Source: an uncultured Eubacteriales bacterium (GTDB lineage Bacteria > Bacillota > Clostridia > Christensenellales > Aristaeellaceae). From it: a stretch of DNA of 64,000 nt. Below the pieces are notes generated by a model, which made no database searches, had not been told where the DNA came from, and saw only the letters and a program-made list of their open reading frames with translations. The stretch covers positions 1-64,000 of the forward strand of contig CACWLY010000017.1 of NCBI GenBank assembly GCA_902761825.1, given 5' to 3'. Of this stretch, positions 6,792 through 16,197 are shown piece after piece. The first letter of the stretch is position 1; every line of letters begins with the position of its first letter. A program made the position numbers and the translations under genes.

Positions 6792-8405
6792 TTACCGCCT
6801 GCGCGCCTGCTTGTCGGCGTACATGATCTTGTCGGCCCGGCGCAGGGTGTCGATCACGCAGCGATCGGATTTGGGATCGTACACGGCGACGCCCTTCGCG
6901 ATATGCACCTGATTCCACTGGTTTTCGTTATCCGCGTTGATCTCTTCGCTTTCCTTTTCAAGCTGGCGGATAAGCTGTTTCCTGTTCTCGTAATCCCGGT
7001 TTTTCAGAATGACGGAAAACTCGTCGCCGCCGATGCGGAACACGGGGCTGTGCGAAAAGACCCGGCAGATCGTCTGGCAGGCCGTTTTCAGATAAACGTC
7101 GCCATTTTCGTGGCCGTAACGGTCGTTGACCGTTTTCAGGTCGTCGCAGTCGAATACGCCGATCGCGTACTGCATCTGCCCGTCGCCGCCGTCCATCTGG
7201 TTTTGCAGCTCCTCGATGGCGCTGCTGAACGCGCCCTTATTCTTTACCGAGGTCAGCGCGTCCACGTACACGCGCTTGTTCAGGTCCGTGATATGCTCCC
7301 GCATATGGTCGGCCAGACGCCTGAACGTGCTTGTCAGCCGTCCAACCTCGTCATTTCCGCTGTACAGCAGCGTAAAATCGTAATCGCCGCGGTTCACCTG
7401 CTCGGCGGCCTGGGTCAATTCCTCGAGCGGCCTGGTGATGCGCCGCGTATACAGCATGGTAAAAGCGCTCATGGCCAGCAGCACGCCGCCGGAAAAGACA
7501 AGGATCATGCGCACCACCCGCTGCCAGCCCGCGTCGGTCTCGGAGATGGGCACGGTCACGTTCAGGCGCATCCCGTTGCTCAGCGGCAGCCACGCCCCCT
7601 GCTTTTCCACGCCTTCAAAGGTATAGCGGAAGAAGGTGGCGCTGCCGACCGCGCCTTCGGGAACGGCGGGCATCCGGTCGTCCGTCAGCGCCGACACGTC
7701 GATATGCGGATGGAAGAAAAGCGCGCCCGACGCGTCGCTCAGATACGCGTAGCCGCTGCTGTACAGGCGGATGCTCTCCACCTGCTCGGCCATGGTGGAA
7801 TAGTCGATCTCGATGCCCACCACGCCGACGAAGCGCCCCCGGTAATAAATGGGGACGTTGTAGGAGATCACGCGCACGTCCAGATTGTCCGTAATATAGG
7901 GCGGGAGCCAGATCGGTTTCCCGTCGTGCTTGGGAACGGTGAACCAGACCAGCCGGGAGGTATCCTGCGTGTCGTAAAGCGTGATATCGGTCACCTCATG
8001 CTCGGTGAACCCTTTTCCGTCCAGGTTCGTGTACCAGAAGCCCTTCACCGTGTCGGAGATTTCGGGATCGATCCGGTAATAATAGGTCAGCACGCCGTTG
8101 GTTCTGTACACCATCTCGTCAAAGAATTTGCGCACGCGAAGCATGTGGCCTTCCAGCTGCGCGGTATCCAGGCCGTTCAGATCGTCCTCCACGAAGGAGA
8201 CGACCTTACCGACCGAGTTCTTCACGCCGTCGAAATAATAATTCAGGTTATGCTCGCCTGTTTCGCACATCAGCAAAAGCAGCTGCTCCGTTTCGCGGCG
8301 CTCGTTTTTCCGGATGAATATCTCGCTGGAGATCGTGACGACAGCCAGCGTAACGACAACGGTCAATACCGTCAGCAGCGTAATCCTCGTGCGCAAAGAA
8401 CGCAT
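6792..8405 (-). CDS. Membrane diguanylate cyclase (Cache-HAMP-GGDEF)
   Basis: A 537-residue enzyme making c-di-GMP from two GTP. Residues 8-30 are a membrane anchor, followed by an extracellular Cache-type sensor of about 260 residues, a second membrane span (VFSGGVLLAMSAFTMLY), a HAMP linker (RRITRPLEELTQAAEQVNRG) and a GGDEF domain. The active-site loop RIGGDEFSVIL is intact, and the metal Asp is in FDCDDLKTVNDRYGHENGD. No RxxD inhibitory site precedes the loop (SHSP instead), so product inhibition may be weak. Its start is 38 bp downstream of the 984-residue c-di-GMP gene, so the two form an operon. Confidence 0.92.
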   Translation of the reverse strand: MRSLRTRITLLTVLTVVVTLAVVTISSEIFIRKNERRETEQLLLLMCETGEHNLNYYFDGVKNSVGKVVSFVEDDLNGLDTAQLEGHMLRVRKFFDEMVYRTNGVLTYYYRIDPEISDTVKGFWYTNLDGKGFTEHEVTDITLYDTQDTSRLVWFTVPKHDGKPIWLPPYITDNLDVRVISYNVPIYYRGRFVGVVGIEIDYSTMAEQVESIRLYSSGYAYLSDASGALFFHPHIDVSALTDDRMPAVPEGAVGSATFFRYTFEGVEKQGAWLPLSNGMRLNVTVPISETDAGWQRVVRMILVFSGGVLLAMSAFTMLYTRRITRPLEELTQAAEQVNRGDYDFTLLYSGNDEVGRLTSTFRRLADHMREHITDLNKRVYVDALTSVKNKGAFSSAIEELQNQMDGGDGQMQYAIGVFDCDDLKTVNDRYGHENGDVYLKTACQTICRVFSHSPVFRIGGDEFSVILKNRDYENRKQLIRQLEKESEEINADNENQWNQVHIAKGVAVYDPKSDRCVIDTLRRADKIMYADKQARRR

Positions 8406-8443
8406 AGACGCCTCTCCTTTTCCCGCTTCTTCTGCATGATCGG

Positions 8444-11398
8444 TCAGGCTTTTTCCTTGTCTTCCGGCCGCTCGTCGCTTCCGGGCTTCATATCCCGCGT
8501 AAGCAGGCTTTCAAAATCGGCAGCGTGCATCGGACGGGAGAAATAATATCCCTGAACCAGCGTGCAGCCGAGTTTTTTCAGCAGCCTGACCTGCTCCTCC
8601 GTTTCCACACCCTCGGCGACGACGGATACCCTGAGGCTTTTCGCTATGCCGAGGATCAGCGCGACCAGCTGAACGCCCTTTTCGTCGTGATCGATGTTCT
8701 TTATGAACGCCCTGTCCATTTTCAGCACGTCGATCGGCATGGCAGAAAGCATGCTCAGCGAGGAATAGCCCGTTCCGAAATCGTCCATTTCCACCCGGTA
8801 GCCCTTGGCGCGCAGGCTTTCCACCACCTGGATCAGCTGATTCGCGTTTTCCATATAAGCGGTCTCGGTCACTTCCAGCTTGAACGCGTCCCGGCTGAGG
8901 CCGCTGTAATTGAGTACGCCGTCCAGCGTTTCCTCCAGCTTCGGATCAAACACGTCCACCCGGGAAAGATTGACCGAAACCGGGATCGTGATCCCGTACT
9001 GCTCGCGCCAGTGCGTCACCTGCCGGGCCGCTTCCTCCCATACATAGCGATCCACTTCGCAGACCTGGCCGTTGCGCTCGAACAGCGGGATAAAATCATC
9101 CGGGGCGATCATTCCCAGCTCGGGATGGTGCCAGCGCACCAGCGCTTCCGCGCCTATCAGCTTCGGCGTCTCGTAACGGATATCGTACTGGGGCTGATAA
9201 TACACCTCAAATTCAAATTCGCTCACCGCGCGGCGCAGGTCGCTAAGCAATCGCTGCTCCAGCATCTCGCGATTGCGCACTTTCTCGTCAAACACGACCA
9301 GGTGCTCCTTGTAGTCTCCGCGCGCCATCGCGCAGGCCGTGCGCGCGCGGTCAAAGAGCTGCTCCGGCTCCAGCCTGGCCTGCCCGGGCATGACGCCCAT
9401 GCGCAGCCGCAGGTTGGCGTTTGGCGTAAGCGCGTCCATTTTGTCCTGGAGGCGGTCGAAGATGGCCCGGTAATCCTTGGTATGCCCGAGGTAGATATCA
9501 AACCGGTCGGCTTCAAACCGGCCCGCGATCCCGCCTCCCCGGGCGGAAATATCCCGGATCTCGTTGCCCAGCGTGCGCAGCACTTCATCGCCGAAGGCAC
9601 GCCCGTTGAGCGCGTTTACCGAATGGAACTGATCGATGTTCAGCACGATCGCGTCCATCGGCGTCTCGGGATGCTCTCGGAACATCCGGTTGGCGTACTG
9701 GAAGAAGAAGTTGCGGTTGTACAGGCCGGTCAGCTTGTCATTTTCCGTAGCGGCTATCAGCTCTTTGGCCTTCCTTGCCGCCCGCATGTTCTGCACCAGC
9801 AGCACGATAATGACCAGCAGAACGAGGCCGACGCCGATAATCACCTCGACCAGATGATTGATGATGAAATCGGTAAGCGTGATCCGGGCGTCCTCGGCGA
9901 TATAATAGGACAGCGCGCCGTTGACGGTGGAATCGGGAACCAGGCCGACGGTCTTGGTCATAATGGAATACACTTCGGTATCCGTTTCGCCCACCGCGAA
10001 GCAGAAGTCGATATCAATGCCGGTCGTCAGCGTGGTCAGGCGGTAGCGTTCGCATTCCCGCGCAATGTTGTTGTAGCGGTAATTGCTGATCAGCACGCAG
10101 TCGGCCACGCCGTCCGACACGGCCTTGAGGCATTCATGCGTGTTCGCGAAATACACTTTCCGCCAGTTGGGAAAATGATCCATCAGCGTGCCATCATAGT
10201 TCGGGTTGCCCTCGTTGACGGCCACGATCACGTGCTCCTTCTGCAAAAAATACTTCCGTTCCGACTGGCGCACGACCGCGTACACGTCCGTGCTGACCAG
10301 CGAGGGCGACAGCATCAGGCCCAGCTTCTCGCCGTCGTAAACGCTCAGGTTGGCCGGGAACACGCAATCGACCTCGTCTTTTGCCAGGGCTTCCATCGCG
10401 GCCGCCGACGTCGGGTAGGCGACGGGCTCGAAATCGATATGCGTATTGGCCAGGCAGTCCGCGGCATAGGTCAGATAATCCTTGAGGATGCCGGTCAGCT
10501 CGCCCGTTTTTTTATCCGCGGCGCAGAACGCGAGGTAGTCGTCCTGATATCCCACGCGGATCGTTCCGTGACGGGCCAGCCAATCCACCTCGTTCGTGGA
10601 AAGGAAGGCGTTCGCGCCGGCGCGCTTGATATGCTTTTCAAACATCCGCTGGTTATAGTAGCGGTCTTCGTCCTGTATCCGGTTCAGCGCGTCGTTCAGC
10701 GCGCTGAGCAGATCGGGTCGCTTTTGGCTGACGGCGAAATAGAAATCGGACGCGCCCACCTTGCAGACGGGGACGGCGCGGTCGGCCTTCACGAAAGCGT
10801 CCACGGTGACGTAAGCGTCCAGATCGCCGCGCTCGACCATCGAGAGCGATTCGTCTTCCGAGCAGGTCAGCTCGACAAGCTCGGCCTGAACGTCGTTCTG
10901 CGCGGCCCACTTAAGGTAAAAATCCGCCTGGATGCTGTCCTTGTTCACGCCTATCCTTTTCCCGTTCAGCGTGGAATAATCCGAAGGCATGATCTCCCGG
11001 TTTTTTTGCGAGATGAACAGATAGTATTCCTCCGTGCCCATCGGCATGGAAGTGTAGAGGATCTTCTCCGCGCGTTCCGGCGTATAGGAAACGTCGCTGA
11101 GCAGGTCGATCTCTCCGTTCATCAGCATATCCATGAGGACCGACCAGCTTCCGCTGATGTATTCATATTTCCAGCCGGAATAGGAAGCGACCTTCATCTG
11201 GTATTCGTAGCCGTATCCCGAACGGCGTCCATGCCGGTCGGTGTAATTGAATGTGGATTCATACCAGCCCACGCGCACGGTCTCCCCCGGGCTTTGCGCC
11301 TGCGCGAAAACCGGCAAGACCAGCGCGGCGATCAGGAACAGGCATAAAGCGAACGCGGTTTTTCTCCCTGTCCGCAGGATTCTTGCACGGTGGTTCAT
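8444..11398 (-). CDS. Twin periplasmic-binding sensor with degenerate GGDEF and intact EAL
   Basis: A 984-residue membrane signalling protein. A signal/anchor segment (TAFALCLFLIAALVLPVFA) is followed by two tandem solute-binding (SBP_bac_3) domains, about residues 40-270 and 275-510, and a membrane span (VEVIIGVGLVLLVIIVLLV). The GGDEF domain has EADRF in place of GGDEF and is probably inactive. The EAL domain has all expected residues: EALVRW, NLSR, EVTET, MDDFGTGYSSL, LKMDRAF, EGVETEEQ. It should therefore hydrolyse c-di-GMP in response to an extracellular ligand, perhaps an amino acid. The ATG at 11398 follows GGAGATTTAT. It precedes the diguanylate cyclase. Confidence 0.92.
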   Translation of the reverse strand: MNHRARILRTGRKTAFALCLFLIAALVLPVFAQAQSPGETVRVGWYESTFNYTDRHGRRSGYGYEYQMKVASYSGWKYEYISGSWSVLMDMLMNGEIDLLSDVSYTPERAEKILYTSMPMGTEEYYLFISQKNREIMPSDYSTLNGKRIGVNKDSIQADFYLKWAAQNDVQAELVELTCSEDESLSMVERGDLDAYVTVDAFVKADRAVPVCKVGASDFYFAVSQKRPDLLSALNDALNRIQDEDRYYNQRMFEKHIKRAGANAFLSTNEVDWLARHGTIRVGYQDDYLAFCAADKKTGELTGILKDYLTYAADCLANTHIDFEPVAYPTSAAAMEALAKDEVDCVFPANLSVYDGEKLGLMLSPSLVSTDVYAVVRQSERKYFLQKEHVIVAVNEGNPNYDGTLMDHFPNWRKVYFANTHECLKAVSDGVADCVLISNYRYNNIARECERYRLTTLTTGIDIDFCFAVGETDTEVYSIMTKTVGLVPDSTVNGALSYYIAEDARITLTDFIINHLVEVIIGVGLVLLVIIVLLVQNMRAARKAKELIAATENDKLTGLYNRNFFFQYANRMFREHPETPMDAIVLNIDQFHSVNALNGRAFGDEVLRTLGNEIRDISARGGGIAGRFEADRFDIYLGHTKDYRAIFDRLQDKMDALTPNANLRLRMGVMPGQARLEPEQLFDRARTACAMARGDYKEHLVVFDEKVRNREMLEQRLLSDLRRAVSEFEFEVYYQPQYDIRYETPKLIGAEALVRWHHPELGMIAPDDFIPLFERNGQVCEVDRYVWEEAARQVTHWREQYGITIPVSVNLSRVDVFDPKLEETLDGVLNYSGLSRDAFKLEVTETAYMENANQLIQVVESLRAKGYRVEMDDFGTGYSSLSMLSAMPIDVLKMDRAFIKNIDHDEKGVQLVALILGIAKSLRVSVVAEGVETEEQVRLLKKLGCTLVQGYYFSRPMHAADFESLLTRDMKPGSDERPEDKEKA

Positions 11399-11528
11399 AT
11401 AAATCTCCATGTTTATTCTCAAGTTTGATCGAAAACTGTTATATCGCAATTATAAAAAGCATATCGGCTTTGTTATATTACCACACGCGGAGCGCTTTGT
11501 CTACCCGGCCGCGGTCCGCCGCGCAATA

Positions 11529-11557
11529 TTGACAAGTTTTTCGCTTTTCTGTACAAT
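11529..11557 (+). promoter_or_regulatory. Promoter of the phosphosugar mutase gene
   Basis: TTGACA (11529-11534) and TACAAT (11552-11557) are spaced by 17 bp, 40 bp before the ATG at 11598. Confidence 0.75.
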
Positions 11558-11597
11558 TGGAAACGGTTATCATGGCGCATGCCGGAAGGAGATAATA

Positions 11598-13265
11598 ATG
11601 GATTATCAGGCTGAATATAAAAGATGGCGCGATTCCGTTACGGAAAAAGACCTGAAGGCCGAGCTGGAAACGATGGACGGCGCGGCGGTCGAGGACGCGT
11701 TCTACCGCGATCTGGCCTTTGGCACGGGCGGCCTGCGCGGCGTTCTCGGCGCGGGCACCAACCGCATGAACGTTTATGTGGTCGCCAAAGCGAGCCAGGG
11801 GCTGGCCGATTATCTGCGCTCGGCCTCCGGCGCGCCGTCCGTGGTGATCGGCTACGACAGCCGGATCAAGAGCGACGTGTTCGCCCGGACTGCCGCGGGC
11901 GTTTTCGCCGCCAACGGCGTCCGGGTGCATATCTGGCCGGAGCTTTTGCCCGTTCCGACGGTTTCATATGCGGTGCGCGCGCTCGGCGCTTCCGCCGGGG
12001 TCATGATCACCGCGTCCCATAATCCGTCCAAATACAACGGCTATAAGGTTTACGGCCCCGACGGCTGCCAGATCACCACCGAAGCGGCGGCCGCGATCCT
12101 GGCGGAAATCGAAAAGCTGGACGTTTTTCAGGACGTGAAGACCTCCGACTTCGAGGAGGGCAGGAAAAACGGGCTGATCGGGTACATCGGCGGCGATGTG
12201 CTGACCGCGTTCATCGAAGAGGTGAAAAAGCAGTCGGTGCTGTTCGGCGATCCGGTGGATCGGGACGTGGCGATCGTGTACAGCCCGCTGAACGGAACGG
12301 GGCTGAAGCCGGTCACAAGGGCCCTGCGCGAATCGGGCTTCACCAATATCACGGTGGTCGGGGAGCAGCGCGATCCCGACGGGCGTTTTCCCACCTGCCC
12401 GTATCCGAATCCCGAGATCCGGGAAGCGATGGAATTGGGGCTGCGGTACTGCGAAAGGACGGGCGCGGACCTGCTGCTGGCGACCGATCCGGACTGCGAC
12501 CGCTGCGGCATCGCCGTGCGCACGGCTTCCGGGGAGTATCAGCTGCTGAGCGGCAACGAAGTCGGCCTGCTGCTGCTGGATTACGTCTGCGGCCAGCGGA
12601 TCCGGCACGGCCGCATGCCGCGGCAGCCGGTATTCGTCAAGACGATCGTGACCATCGATCTGGCCGAAAAGATCGCCGCGCATTACGGCGTGCAGACCGT
12701 CAACGTGCTGACCGGTTTCAAGTTTATCGGCGAGGTGATCGGACGGCTGGAAAAGCAGGGAAGGGCCTCCGATTATATCTGCGGCTTCGAGGAATCCTAC
12801 GGCTACCTGACCGGTTCCTATGTCCGCGACAAGGACGGCGTGAACGCAGCCTATATGATCTGCGAGATGTTCGCCTTCTATAAGTCGCGCCATATCTCCC
12901 TCACGGAACAGCTGCGCCGGATCTATGAAACGTACGGCTATTGCCTGAACACGCTGCATTCCTATGAATTCGGCGGCTCCGCGGGCATGGCGAAGATGCG
13001 GGAGATCATGCAGGGCTTCCGTCAGGGCGTAAACGAAATCGCCGGGGAAAAGGTGGAGAAAACCGAGGATTACAGCCTCGGCCTGAACGGACTGCCGAAA
13101 TCCGACGTGCTCAAGTATTACACCGCCTCGGGCTCCGTGGTGATCCGGCCTTCCGGCACCGAGCCCAAGCTGAAAACCTACATCAGCGTGACCGCGCCCG
13201 ATCAGGCCGCCGCCGCGGAAAAAGAAAAGCGGATCAACGCCGAGCTCGCGGAGCATATGAAATAA
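11598..13265 (+). CDS. pgcA: Phosphoglucomutase/phosphomannomutase
   Basis: A 555-residue alpha-D-phosphohexomutase that moves phosphate between C1 and C6 of glucose or a related sugar, feeding UDP-glucose and cell-envelope precursors. All four family loops are visible: the catalytic phosphoserine loop MITASHNPSKYNGYK (Ser140), the metal loop ATDPDCDRCG, the sugar loop CGFEESYGYLTG, and the phosphate loop RPSGTEPKLK near the C-terminus. The length fits the PgcA class of Firmicutes. An upstream in-frame extension crosses the promoter, so I start at the ATG at 11598 behind AGGAGATAATA. The preferred substrate is not visible from sequence. Confidence 0.93.
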   Translation: MDYQAEYKRWRDSVTEKDLKAELETMDGAAVEDAFYRDLAFGTGGLRGVLGAGTNRMNVYVVAKASQGLADYLRSASGAPSVVIGYDSRIKSDVFARTAAGVFAANGVRVHIWPELLPVPTVSYAVRALGASAGVMITASHNPSKYNGYKVYGPDGCQITTEAAAAILAEIEKLDVFQDVKTSDFEEGRKNGLIGYIGGDVLTAFIEEVKKQSVLFGDPVDRDVAIVYSPLNGTGLKPVTRALRESGFTNITVVGEQRDPDGRFPTCPYPNPEIREAMELGLRYCERTGADLLLATDPDCDRCGIAVRTASGEYQLLSGNEVGLLLLDYVCGQRIRHGRMPRQPVFVKTIVTIDLAEKIAAHYGVQTVNVLTGFKFIGEVIGRLEKQGRASDYICGFEESYGYLTGSYVRDKDGVNAAYMICEMFAFYKSRHISLTEQLRRIYETYGYCLNTLHSYEFGGSAGMAKMREIMQGFRQGVNEIAGEKVEKTEDYSLGLNGLPKSDVLKYYTASGSVVIRPSGTEPKLKTYISVTAPDQAAAAEKEKRINAELAEHMK

Positions 13266-13273
13266 GCCCGGTA

Positions 13274-13326
13274 CCAAAAGAGGAGAACGTTTCAGAGCAA
13301 CCCGCTCCCGAACGTTCTCCTCTTTC
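13274..13326. terminator. Bidirectional terminator
   Basis: AAAAGAGGAGAACGTT and AACGTTCTCCTCTTT form a long hairpin between the convergent mutase and carboxypeptidase genes, with A/T runs on both sides. Confidence 0.85.
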
Positions 13327-13366
13327 AACAGAACCCGATTATTCACATATTCCGGCTTTCGCCCGG

Positions 13367-14686
13367 TCAGGGCGTTCCCTGCCGCATCAGCAGATCCAGA
13401 TATTCCTCCAGGCAGAGGTTGCGGTCGCGCATCACGGCGCTGTGCTCCTTGCCCACGTAGCGGATATGCCAGGCTTCGGCCAGGAAGCCGGTGATATCCT
13501 CCTTATCCTTCTGGTAACGCACCACAAAGCCGTAATCCCAGCAATGCCGGTGCAGCCATTTGCACTGTTCGGTGCTGATAAAGGAGCTGGTGTTGGGCAC
13601 GGTGATATCGAAGGCCAGGCCGGTATGATGCTCGCTTGTGCCGGGATCGGCCACGGTCTTGCGCGTGGCGCTGACGGCTTTCGCACGGCTCAAGCCGTTT
13701 TTATCCATATAATCCTGTACCTTGGCATCGAAAATGCTCTGCTGGTCCTTTATGCTGCGGTAAGCGGCGCTGACCTGCCAATTGGTCACGCCGTCGTCCT
13801 TCGCGGCCTGCAGCATTTCCATCAGCATGTCCACGGCCTCGCGCACGCCCATGGTGTCCTTGTATTTGATTTTGACCAGCGAGCTGTCGCAGTAATCGGA
13901 CATGTTCACCAGATCGGCCGGCGCGAAGCCGTCGTCGAGGGGATACTGCCTGTTGACCAGCAGGGGAAGGCTGCCGCTGAGCACCTGAATGGCCTCGGGC
14001 GTGGGCGTGACCTCGACGGGCTTCGCCTGATCGGAGTACAGCACGGCCTGCGTCTTTTCGCCCGCGATGCCGTCCGCGTCCAGGCCGTGCTGGCGCTGGA
14101 AAAGGATTACGGCGTTCCTTGTGCCCTTGCCGTAATCGCCGTCGATCTTGCCCGAATAGAAGCCCAGCTCCTGCAGCCGCTGCTGCAGGCGAACGACCTT
14201 TTCCCCCTGGTCTCCGGTGGAGAGCAGCTTGCTTTCGGGCGTCGCGGTCGGCGCGGGCGTCTCCCGGAAGGCCTGCGCGCTCTGCGCGTACAGCAGGGTC
14301 AGCGTGCTTTCCCCCGCCACGCCGTCGGCGTCCAGGCCGTGCAGCGCCTGAAAGCTTTCCACCGCGGCCTTTGTGCCCGCGCCGTACTCGCCGTCCGTTT
14401 CGCCGGAATAATAGCCCAGCGCCTTCAGGCGCTCCTGCAGCTGTTTTATTTCAATGCCCACGGAACCGCTCTGGAACAGCCGCGGCGTAGGCGTCGAGGT
14501 GGGCCGGGCGGGATCCTCGGTGATGCGCACCGTGCGCGGCGTGATGGAAGGCGTGGGCGTAACGGCCGCTTCCCGCAAATATGCCTGGCGACTTGCCCAG
14601 AGCGACACGCAAACAAAGGCAATGGCGCCCGTCAATGCCGTGATCACGATCCATCCCAGAAGCGAGACCCCGCCCTTTTTTCTCAT
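13367..14686 (-). CDS. D-alanyl-D-alanine carboxypeptidase, VanY type, with two peptidoglycan-binding domains
   Basis: A 439-residue membrane-anchored cell-wall enzyme. A span at residues 9-29 is followed by a Thr/Pro-rich linker, two PG_binding_1 repeats (LGYYSGETDGEYGAGTKAAV and LGFYSGKIDGDYGKGTRNAV), and a C-terminal VanY metallopeptidase domain. The zinc motif SEHHTGLAFDI and the later AEAWHIRYVG supply the His, Asp, Glu and His ligands. The family trims the terminal D-Ala of stem peptides. The ATG at 14686 has a GGGAGGTACG site. It may act in vegetative wall turnover or spore cortex work; sequence alone does not decide. Confidence 0.92.
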   Translation of the reverse strand: MRKKGGVSLLGWIVITALTGAIAFVCVSLWASRQAYLREAAVTPTPSITPRTVRITEDPARPTSTPTPRLFQSGSVGIEIKQLQERLKALGYYSGETDGEYGAGTKAAVESFQALHGLDADGVAGESTLTLLYAQSAQAFRETPAPTATPESKLLSTGDQGEKVVRLQQRLQELGFYSGKIDGDYGKGTRNAVILFQRQHGLDADGIAGEKTQAVLYSDQAKPVEVTPTPEAIQVLSGSLPLLVNRQYPLDDGFAPADLVNMSDYCDSSLVKIKYKDTMGVREAVDMLMEMLQAAKDDGVTNWQVSAAYRSIKDQQSIFDAKVQDYMDKNGLSRAKAVSATRKTVADPGTSEHHTGLAFDITVPNTSSFISTEQCKWLHRHCWDYGFVVRYQKDKEDITGFLAEAWHIRYVGKEHSAVMRDRNLCLEEYLDLLMRQGTP

Positions 14687-14746
14687 GCAGAACGTACCTC
14701 CCGCGCCGCCGCGCTATCGGCAGTATACCCCCTCCCCGGTTTTATG

Positions 14747-15283
14747 TCAACTTTCCAGCGTTTCCAGCCAGCTTTCGATCTCGTCCGCGCTTTTGAAGGG
14801 CATTCCCAGGTGCACCGTTTCGCGCACGTTTTCCGGCAGATCGCTGACGGGGATATCAAGCTGCGCGCGCAGCGCGTAGCCGTCGCCGTACTTGTTTTCA
14901 TACACGCCCAGCACGCCCGCGCCGTCGGGCAGCACCACCAGATGATCCGGGCAGTAGATCTGCAGCGTCCGGCTCATTTCGATCTCCGCGGGCGAAAAGC
15001 TCGTGATATCCCATTCGGAAAAGGCTTCCTGCATCTGCTGCAGCGTGCAGCCCTTGTATTCCTTATCGGCCGTAATACGCCGCACCACCTCGTGCCCGCA
15101 GCGGGCGTAGCGCAGCGTCTGGATCAGGCGGCAGTCGTCCTCCACGGTCCCGCGGCTGCGGCTCACGGCGCTGACGCCCGTACCCCAGGACAGGACCAAT
15201 GCCAGCACGACGGCCGAAAAAACAAGGAACGCCCCGACCTGAAGCCGCACGCGGCGGGATTTATCCTTCTGGTTCGTTTCCAT
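14747..15283 (-). CDS. Membrane-anchored BofC C-terminal-domain-like protein
   Basis: A 178-residue protein with one N-terminal membrane span (VGAFLVFSAVVLALVLSWG) and an extracytoplasmic domain. The C-terminal half (VLGVYENKYGDGYALRAQLD, then IPVSDLPENVRETVHLGMPF) resembles the BofC C-terminal domain, as found in BofC (bypass of forespore C) and in many unassigned clostridial wall proteins. In Bacillus, BofC restrains SpoIVB protease. The family call is from pattern memory and a direct BofC role is uncertain. It lies 60 bp upstream of the VanY gene on the same strand. Confidence 0.6.
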   Translation of the reverse strand: METNQKDKSRRVRLQVGAFLVFSAVVLALVLSWGTGVSAVSRSRGTVEDDCRLIQTLRYARCGHEVVRRITADKEYKGCTLQQMQEAFSEWDITSFSPAEIEMSRTLQIYCPDHLVVLPDGAGVLGVYENKYGDGYALRAQLDIPVSDLPENVRETVHLGMPFKSADEIESWLETLES

Positions 15284-15321
15284 ATCGCAACACCTCCGCA
15301 GGAAGTATGCGCCGTTTTTCC

Positions 15322-15350
15322 TTGCTTCATGCGGGCCGATATGGTAAAAT
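15322..15350 (+). promoter_or_regulatory. Promoter of the phosphatase gene
   Basis: TTGCTT (15322-15327) and TAAAAT (15345-15350) are spaced by 17 bp, 20 bp before the ATG at 15371. Confidence 0.6.
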
Positions 15351-15370
15351 CAGGCCGAGAGGTGAAAACA

Positions 15371-16027
15371 ATGACCGAGAAAAAAGCCGTTTTGTTCGAT
15401 CTGGACGGCACGCTGATCGATTCGCTGCCCGACGTTTCCCATTGCATGAACAGCGTGCTCGCGGCGCACGGCCTCCCCGTTCATCCCGTCAAAGCCTACT
15501 GCTATTTCACGGGAGACGGGGCGATCAATCTGACCAAGCGCGCCGTCGGCGAAGCGCATCAGGATATGGTGGAAGCCGTGTTCAACGATTACCGCGCCAT
15601 GTACGCCGAGCACTGCAACGATACGTCCCATGTGTATGACGGCGTTGCGCAGCTGATTTCCGATCTCAAACGGGCCGGGCTGCGGCTGGCCGTGCTCAGC
15701 AACAAGGACGACGCCGACGTCGCCAGCGTGATCGCGCATTATTTCGGAGAAAACGTCTTTGAGATCACGCGCGGAAGGCGGCCCGGCGTGCCCATCAAGC
15801 CCGATCCCGCCCCGGCGCTGAACATCGCCGCCGAGATGGGGCTGACGCCCGATGATTTCTGGTATCTGGGCGACACGCCCACCGATATCCGCACCTGCCG
15901 CGGCGCCGGCATGCACCTGGTCGCAGCCGGCTGGGGCTTCCGTCCCGAAAACGAGCTGCGCGAAGCCGGAGCGGAGAAGATCGCCCCGACGCCGCAGGAC
16001 GCCGCGCGGATCATGCTGGAAGAATAA
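15371..16027 (+). CDS. Phosphoglycolate phosphatase-like HAD hydrolase
   Basis: A 218-residue HAD-superfamily phosphatase. Motif I is VLFDLDGTLIDSLPD with the nucleophilic Asp near residue 10; motif II is LAVLSNKDD; motif III is the Lys in GVPIKPDPAPAL; motif IV is YLGDTPTDIRTC. The domain order and the alpha-helical cap between motifs I and II match Gph/PGPase proteins, which remove phosphate from 2-phosphoglycolate, but related enzymes use other small phosphates. The ATG at 15371 has a GAGGTG site. The gene ends 14 bp before decayed repeat sequence and about 75 bp before repeat copy A. Confidence 0.85.
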   Translation: MTEKKAVLFDLDGTLIDSLPDVSHCMNSVLAAHGLPVHPVKAYCYFTGDGAINLTKRAVGEAHQDMVEAVFNDYRAMYAEHCNDTSHVYDGVAQLISDLKRAGLRLAVLSNKDDADVASVIAHYFGENVFEITRGRRPGVPIKPDPAPALNIAAEMGLTPDDFWYLGDTPTDIRTCRGAGMHLVAAGWGFRPENELREAGAEKIAPTPQDAARIMLEE

Positions 16028-16080
16028 TACTGTCCGCGTTCTCAGAGCCAATTCACGAAGGGTGAGTTAGGAGCAGGAAA
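16026..16080 (+). repeat. Solo remnant of the hairpin-rich element end
   Basis: 16042-16076 matches the 35-bp right inverted repeat of the element at 62806-63273 at 30 of 35 positions. The 15 bases starting at 16027 (ATACTGTCCGCGTTC) resemble the flank ATACTATTCGCATTC at 62791. It appears to be a decayed end left beside repeat copy A. Confidence 0.6.
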
Positions 16081-16102
16081 GTGTCTTCATTCAAAACATT
16101 TT

Positions 16103-16197
16103 ATACTATTCTCAGTATAAAAGATTATCAGATTTGGGATGGATTTTTCGCCCTGGCTAAGCTGAATGGAGGGAGGCGTAGCAGCGCTACGTTGACC
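16103..16197 (+). repeat. Interspersed repeat copy A (right part missing)
   Basis: The 95-bp core runs from ATACTATTCTCAG to GCGCTACGTTGACC. The right terminal repeat is absent: from 16198 the sequence is the coding 3' part of the small minus-strand gene. On the minus strand the core supplies that gene's last codons and stop. Confidence 0.95.

Noticed and set aside
16185-16197. GTTGACC as an integron attC core site (GTTRRRY)
   Set aside because: The sixth base is C rather than a purine and no paired R/L boxes flank it; no integrase gene is present.
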